Source: SIG299 sp045531895 (lineage in GTDB: Bacteria > Bacillota > Clostridia > Lachnospirales > Lachnospiraceae). From it: a DNA stretch of 64,000 bases. This document shows, one piece after another, positions 59,351 through 64,000 of this stretch (position 1 is the stretch's first letter; each line of letters begins with the position of its first letter). Where the stretch lies: the NCBI GenBank assembly GCA_045531895.1, contig JAZSEW010000075.1, positions 1 through 64,000 of the forward strand. The letters are read 5' to 3'. The position numbers and the translations under genes are program-made. Under the pieces are notes generated by a model that ran no database searches, was not told where the DNA came from, and was given only the letters and a program-made list of their open reading frames with translations.

Positions 59351-61419
59351 CGTATCACCTGCTTTTTCATAGCTTCATAAAGCGCTTCATCTGTCATGTG
59401 ATTATCCAACACAAGCAAAAGGCACACATTCCTGTCCTCCGGCGCGTAACAATACTTCCTGTACCAGGCATCATGGCTTGGATTGTCCCCAAGTTCTCTC
59501 ACATAGCCCATAACCTTACGCACCATGTATGCCGTATGCTTAATATCTGCAAAGCAGTCATTAAAATAGAAATCCTTCCATACACCATATTCTGTACCTC
59601 GCAGTAATGCTTCTCCCTTATCAAACCATACTGCACTGTCACCAAACAGCAGGAATGCCTTTTCGTAATCCTCCGCTACCAATGCTTCATAGCCTTTTGC
59701 AAAGCATCTTGCCCCCTTACGGCAGGTCTGATGTAGCTTAATATGCAGCCCAATGGTAGCAGAAAGCAGTGCTTTCTGTCGCAGTCCGTTTTCCGTTACC
59801 GTACAGGCAAGGCAGAGCTTTTCCAGTTCCTCCTTCTTCTGCTTGCAGATTTCTCCGAATGCACGCACCTGACCGGTCAAATCAACATCACCGGTCAGCC
59901 AGCGAAGTCTCTTTGCCGGACTGTTTCTGTCCACCAGAATCTGATGACTAAGTAACCGAACATTTTCCGTATAAAACTGCTCCCCGGCATGCTCATCCTC
60001 ATTTGGTCCGTAGGAAAGCATAACCTTCGGATATTCATAATATAAGGCCTCAATTTCTTCCTTTGTTTCTTCACATTCCGCAAAATATTCGTTGACAAAA
60101 GCCTCTGCCTGAGTTTCATCTGTCACATTTTCTCCGTACCATTTCTTTCGTACCACATCAAGGAAATATGTATGAGGACGCACATTGGAGCAATTAATTA
60201 CCCAGAAAAAATCTCCTCCATTAGCAATAACTTCATTCAACTCGCTATTTACAAACTCCACACTGTTCGGAAGCATGGTAATATGATTTGCCGCTTGTAA
60301 ATCATAAAACGACACATGATAATAGATACCCTGAGCACCCTTATCCTTAGGATCCGGCATGGCATTTACGCGTCCCTGATGATTATCCCTGCGTCTGGTC
60401 ACCATTTTTCCAAAGCCATTATCTGCACGGACTTTCACGACATCTTCTTCCAGTTCCACATATCCCTCTTCATAAAGCTCCATGATTTCTCCATACAAAT
60501 TAGTACAGAAAACAGGATTATCAACATACTGTTTTACTACATTACACTGTTTTTTAATCATGTCACTAATCATACGGCCCCGCTTTTCAGAGGTATCAAA
60601 AGCCCCCGTTGTATCATAGCTCCAGAATGGAGCATCTCCCTGTCCACGGAAGCAAAGGTTCCAAACCACCTTACATTCCTTTTGTTCCAGAACCGCTTCT
60701 TCCCAAAGCTTGTGGAATTTTTCCGGACACTCCATATAATTCGGTGTTTCTCCCGGATACGCTCTGGCAAACATTTCTGCTCCTAAAGGCTCCGCATGAT
60801 GATGAGTTATCCACAAGCCATAGTCAGACGCCAGCTTCCGATTCTTTCTGGATTCCTTATCCGTGCCCGGAATGGTCATGTTCCCGCCGCAGCGAAGTAA
60901 TGCCTCAAAACACATTTTCCAGCCGTCTATACCGTTTTCATTAAACTTCCATTTCAGCATGAGAACTTCGTCATTAAAGAACCAGCCGCGAAAAACTACT
61001 GCCGGATCTCTGGAACAGATAACCCCCTCCGGAATCTGTACTTTTTTCTTCTGTTCTATTTTCTGATCCATCCAGAACCATAACGGCCGGATTCCCATAT
61101 AATGCTCACTGAGATAGAGTAACCCGTAAATAAATCCCAAGTCTCCCTGCGCATAAATCACAATTTTGTCTGAGGATACATTAATTTTATATCGTTCTTC
61201 CGCCAGAAAACGTTCCTTTTGCTGTAACTTTTTATCTTCCTCACCTATAGCCGCTATATTTTTTGTCATATTCTTCTGTACAAGAATAACGCTGCCTCCC
61301 GGCTTATCCGTCTCCGCAAAAACCGCATCCCGGTCTCGTACCAGCATAGCAATGGCATTTTGTACCGGTGTCGTCCTGATTTCTGTTGTAAAATTTGTGT
61401 TTCGATTCAGAGTAAACAT
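59347..61419 (-). CDS. GH115-like alpha-glucuronidase family protein
   Basis: The 690-residue protein has the GH115 layout. An N-terminal alpha/beta domain contains DLGFIYGLLYLSEHYMGIRP (about 93-112) before the start of the barrel, then FRGWFFNDE (about 143-151) and FCTNLYGEIMELYEEGYVEL (about 285-304), VKVRADNGFG and RRRDN. GH115 enzymes remove (4-O-methyl-)glucuronic acid from xylan and may act on other glucuronides. In a rhamnogalacturonan locus the target may be a glucuronic-acid side group. No signal peptide. I chose the ATG at 61419 (AAAGGAG upstream), not the GTG 45 bp earlier. Confidence 0.75.
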   Translation of the reverse strand: MFTLNRNTNFTTEIRTTPVQNAIAMLVRDRDAVFAETDKPGGSVILVQKNMTKNIAAIGEEDKKLQQKERFLAEERYKINVSSDKIVIYAQGDLGFIYGLLYLSEHYMGIRPLWFWMDQKIEQKKKVQIPEGVICSRDPAVVFRGWFFNDEVLMLKWKFNENGIDGWKMCFEALLRCGGNMTIPGTDKESRKNRKLASDYGLWITHHHAEPLGAEMFARAYPGETPNYMECPEKFHKLWEEAVLEQKECKVVWNLCFRGQGDAPFWSYDTTGAFDTSEKRGRMISDMIKKQCNVVKQYVDNPVFCTNLYGEIMELYEEGYVELEEDVVKVRADNGFGKMVTRRRDNHQGRVNAMPDPKDKGAQGIYYHVSFYDLQAANHITMLPNSVEFVNSELNEVIANGGDFFWVINCSNVRPHTYFLDVVRKKWYGENVTDETQAEAFVNEYFAECEETKEEIEALYYEYPKVMLSYGPNEDEHAGEQFYTENVRLLSHQILVDRNSPAKRLRWLTGDVDLTGQVRAFGEICKQKKEELEKLCLACTVTENGLRQKALLSATIGLHIKLHQTCRKGARCFAKGYEALVAEDYEKAFLLFGDSAVWFDKGEALLRGTEYGVWKDFYFNDCFADIKHTAYMVRKVMGYVRELGDNPSHDAWYRKYCYAPEDRNVCLLLVLDNHMTDEALYEAMKKQVIR

Positions 61420-61457
61420 ATCAACTTCTCCTTTATTATCTCCTCGAACTTTCTCTT

Positions 61458-62666
61458 TTAACACTGTATGCTCTGCACAACCTCTTCCATTTCCAAGCCA
61501 GCTACATTCCTCACATGAATTCCATGCAGTGCAGACACTCTTACATCCTTTAAACGTATATGCTCTAACGGTTGCTCAGGCAGACCACAAAGATAAATCC
61601 CATTTCCGGCGACCGTCTCTGTCTTAACATTCTCAAACAGAATATTTCGAATAATTGCAGTTCCTTCTGTGACTGCCTCCTCCCGACCGGCATCAAAGCA
61701 TTCCTCTCCATAAAATTGGTCAATATAAAGGCATCCTCTAAACCATCGACAGTCTCGATGCTCCAGACTATGATTATAGTGCACAATATTTTTATATGTA
61801 ATATTCTCAATCACTCCACCCCTGCCCCTCGGTGCTTTCACACTGGCAAAGCTGTATGTATCTTCGAACCTGCAGTCTGTCACTATAACATTCTTTATTC
61901 CACCCGACATCTCGCTTCCCATGGCCACGCCAAAACCATATCGGAAGACACAGTTTGTTATTTTCACATTCTCGGTCGGAATGCCCACTGTTCTTCCTTC
62001 TTCATCCCGCCCGGATTTTATGGCAATACAGTCGTCCTGACTGGCAATCAATGAATCACGCAGTATTACATTCTGACAAGAGTCAATGTCAATACCATCT
62101 CCATTGAACACATCCCGATACAAATCACCGGTTTCACTATACTTCGTATGTATCTCTACCTGTTCAATCAAAATATTTTCACAATAAATTAAGTGCAGAC
62201 ACCATGCCGGAGACTGCCGGATTGTCACTCCTGAAATTTGTACACCATTCACATTTCTAAGACAAACCGCACGTCCTCTGGCTCCCTTCTTTTCTGTCAT
62301 TTCCTTTTGAAACAACACCATACCGTTTGCATCGATTGTTCCCTTTCCCTGAATACAAATATTTTCCTGTTTTCCATCTTTCGTATTCAACAGACTGGCA
62401 TAACACAATGTTTCGCGCCCTTCCCAACGATATGTCATCAATGGATAGTCTTCTGTATTTGTGCTCCCTAACAAACAAGCTCCCGGTTCTAAATACAATG
62501 TCATATTGCTCTTTAAAAAAAGTGCCCCTGAGCAGAATGTCCCCTCCGGAATAACCACACATCCGTTTTCAGGACAAGCATCTATTGCCGCCTGAATTTC
62601 CAATGTATTCACTCTATTCCTTCCGGAAACAGCCCCGTACTCTGTAATATAAATTTTTACCTTCAT
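61458..62666 (-). CDS. GH28 polygalacturonase-like, altered active-site motifs
   Basis: The 402-residue beta-helix protein has the GH28 catalytic Asp motifs NGDGIDIDSC (about 195-204) and QDDCIAIKSG (about 216-225). The usual GHG motif is replaced by YGFGVAMGSE, with Phe for His, and RIK by SVK within FASVKAPRGRGG. Such changes suggest a substrate other than homogalacturonan, or weak activity. No signal peptide is visible. I chose the ATG at 62666; the upstream TTG start lies against the terminator of the MCP gene. It opens the operon and would act on imported oligogalacturonides or rhamnogalacturonan. Confidence 0.8.
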   Translation of the reverse strand: MKVKIYITEYGAVSGRNRVNTLEIQAAIDACPENGCVVIPEGTFCSGALFLKSNMTLYLEPGACLLGSTNTEDYPLMTYRWEGRETLCYASLLNTKDGKQENICIQGKGTIDANGMVLFQKEMTEKKGARGRAVCLRNVNGVQISGVTIRQSPAWCLHLIYCENILIEQVEIHTKYSETGDLYRDVFNGDGIDIDSCQNVILRDSLIASQDDCIAIKSGRDEEGRTVGIPTENVKITNCVFRYGFGVAMGSEMSGGIKNVIVTDCRFEDTYSFASVKAPRGRGGVIENITYKNIVHYNHSLEHRDCRWFRGCLYIDQFYGEECFDAGREEAVTEGTAIIRNILFENVKTETVAGNGIYLCGLPEQPLEHIRLKDVRVSALHGIHVRNVAGLEMEEVVQSIQC

Positions 62667-62711
62667 CTCACCTGTACCTTCTTTTTTCTTTTCCTTGTAG
62701 AGAATCAAAAA

Positions 62712-62758
62712 AACTCTCCGGCCAAAAACTTATCACACAAATTTTCAACCGGAGAGTT
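62712..62758 (-). terminator. Terminator of the chemoreceptor gene
   Basis: AACTCTCCGG pairs with CCGGAGAGTT, followed by a T-run on the minus strand at 62706-62711. It separates the chemoreceptor transcript from the GH28 operon. Confidence 0.9.
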
Positions 62759-62768
62759 CCTCTCGCTT

Positions 62769-64000
62769 TTAAATCCGGAAGTATTCTACCAACTGAGCCA
62801 TTGTCTCTACCTGAGCCTTCTGTTCCTCGCTGACCGCTGCCGTTTCCTGGGATGTTGCAGAATTACTGTCAACAACCTCAGATACATCATTAAGTGTATT
62901 ATTGATATCATGAATATTCTTAACTTCTTTGTTTAGCATCTCAGCAATCTGACCCATTTTCTGAGTGGCCTCCATTGCGCCTTCCATAACCTCTACCATA
63001 CTCGCAGCGGTTTCATCAGCAATTGCAATGCCCTTATCCACCGCTTCAATAGTAGTCTCAATAAGCTGTGTAGTACGTCCTGATGCTCTTGCAGATTCTT
63101 CAGCAAGATTCTTTACCTGTTCTGCTACAACCGCGAAGCCGCGACCTGCCTCCCCTGCTCTTGCCGCCTCTATTGCTGCATTTAAAGATAACAGATTTGT
63201 CTGCTCCGCAATATCTTCAATTGTATTGATAATCGTATGAATCTGTTCGGAACATCTTGCAATTTCCGTAATGGCTTCCTTTAACTCATCCATCTTTTCA
63301 TTACCACGCTGTAACGTAGCACCTGCCTGATTTGCAATTTCCACAGAATCTCCGGCTGCTACTGCATTCTGTTCCATATTGCCGGCCATTACTTTCATGG
63401 CTTCTACCAGTTCTGCCACCTGCACTGCCTGAGAAGAGCTTCCTTCTGCCAGATCCTGAGCTGCACTTGCCAACTGATCGGAACCAAGATTAATTTCCTC
63501 AGAAGCAGCACGCAATGTATTTAAAGTTTCTTTCATTCGCTCAATAATGACAAGCATGGATTCCTTAATCTGCTTAAACTCACCCACATATTCCTTCTGC
63601 AGTTCTACACGGTAGTTGCCACCACCCATCTGGTCTAATACATCAGAAATTTCACTTACCATTTCATGCATATTGTGCTTCATAAATGCAATAGACTTTA
63701 CCATAGAACCTACTTCGGTATCATCTTCCTTTAAATCCAGAGTTTCGGAAAAATCACCCTGAGCAAGGAAATTCATCTGCTCTGCCACTTTCTTTACCGG
63801 ATCCAGCAATTCTTTATTAGCAAAGCTGACTACCTTTACAAACATGTAAAGTACCGCTCCAACAGAAGCAACAAAGAAAGCAATACATACAATCTGCAGT
63901 ATTTCCAGCATATCACACTGTTTTTCTTTTCTTACCTGAATTTCATCAATCACCTCATCGGTAATCCTGCTGATTTCCTCTACGGAGTTTTCATACTGAA
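62769..64000 (-). CDS. Methyl-accepting chemotaxis protein, 5' end outside the window
   Basis: The reading frame is open to the window edge, so the true start and most of the outside sensor part are not seen. The visible part begins with a helical end of the sensor (SVEEISRITDEV) and the second membrane helix (MLEILQIVCIAFFVASVGAV, about 20 residues). HAMP-like and coiled segments follow, then the MCP signalling domain with the hairpin tip EAARAGEAGRGFAVVAEQVK. The conserved Gln/Glu-rich methylation helices flank it. It should send signals to CheA/CheW. Its ligand is unknown, and its position beside the pectin locus may be chance. Confidence 0.9.
   Translation of the reverse strand, partial: QYENSVEEISRITDEVIDEIQVRKEKQCDMLEILQIVCIAFFVASVGAVLYMFVKVVSFANKELLDPVKKVAEQMNFLAQGDFSETLDLKEDDTEVGSMVKSIAFMKHNMHEMVSEISDVLDQMGGGNYRVELQKEYVGEFKQIKESMLVIIERMKETLNTLRAASEEINLGSDQLASAAQDLAEGSSSQAVQVAELVEAMKVMAGNMEQNAVAAGDSVEIANQAGATLQRGNEKMDELKEAITEIARCSEQIHTIINTIEDIAEQTNLLSLNAAIEAARAGEAGRGFAVVAEQVKNLAEESARASGRTTQLIETTIEAVDKGIAIADETAASMVEVMEGAMEATQKMGQIAEMLNKEVKNIHDINNTLNDVSEVVDSNSATSQETAAVSEEQKAQVETMAQLVEYFRI

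Overview
The window looks like a chromosomal segment of a low-GC, anaerobic, gut-type Firmicute, most likely a Lachnospiraceae-like Clostridium relative. The grounds are AGGAGG ribosome binding sites, sigma-A promoters with 17-bp spacers, AT-rich intergenic DNA, an [FeFe]-hydrogenase-type protein, an SdpR/SdpI pair, a BlaI/BlaR1 pair and a large pectin-type carbohydrate locus. The assignment comes from gene content and style, not from a marker gene. No rRNA, tRNA, CRISPR array or intact insertion sequence was recognised.

Region 1 (1-7.6 kb). A truncated alanine:cation symporter gene abuts a long inverted repeat. Next comes an operon of a solute-binding lipoprotein, a permease fused to its own ATPase and a degenerate ABC-F protein. 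A soluble protein joining an [FeFe]-hydrogenase H-cluster domain to a chemoreceptor signalling domain follows, then a BspA-type leucine-rich repeat protein. Region 2 (7.6-22.5 kb) holds carB, a MarR regulator with a clear operator, an aminotransferase, an NSS transporter, a zinc-ribbon/HTH protein, a GMP synthetase without its glutaminase domain, a GH3 enzyme with a HAD phosphatase, sdpR-sdpI with two operators, and a two-gene ABC exporter.

Region 3 (22.5-34.5 kb). A small XRE repressor with an operator in its own leader is followed by a five-gene operon (two membrane proteins, an M20 peptidase, a PatB/MalY enzyme and an NhaC antiporter). Then come purC, a CheY-like regulator, a type I pullulanase and an orphan CofE-like protein. 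Two fold-back elements lie here, at about 30.0 and 34.4 kb. Region 4 (34.5-46.2 kb) holds a PstS-like lipoprotein with a DUF3298-like partner, a ZIP transporter, an SDR, a YbaK-type deacylase, a giant BlaR1-like metallopeptidase with its BlaI repressor and operators, a zinc-ribbon remnant and a Fic protein with a minisatellite linker.

Region 5 (46.2-62.7 kb) is a rhamnogalacturonan-type utilisation locus on the minus strand. In order of transcription: GH28, a GH115-like protein, a GH106-like protein, RhaM mutarotase, an AraC regulator, two sugar ABC permeases, a sugar-binding lipoprotein, GH105, CE12 esterase and GH112 phosphorylase. None of the enzymes has a visible signal peptide. I infer import of oligosaccharides by the ABC transporter and breakdown inside the cell: GH28, GH115 and the GH106-like protein trim the backbone and side groups, GH105 removes unsaturated uronate, CE12 removes acetyl groups, GH112 phosphorolyses galactosyl-rhamnose and RhaM interconverts rhamnose anomers. 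A 640-bp gene-free gap inside the locus (51.3-51.9 kb) carries a large imperfect fold-back and a second 24-bp hairpin, and is a candidate for an uncharacterised structured RNA or repeat family. The window ends inside a methyl-accepting chemotaxis protein gene.
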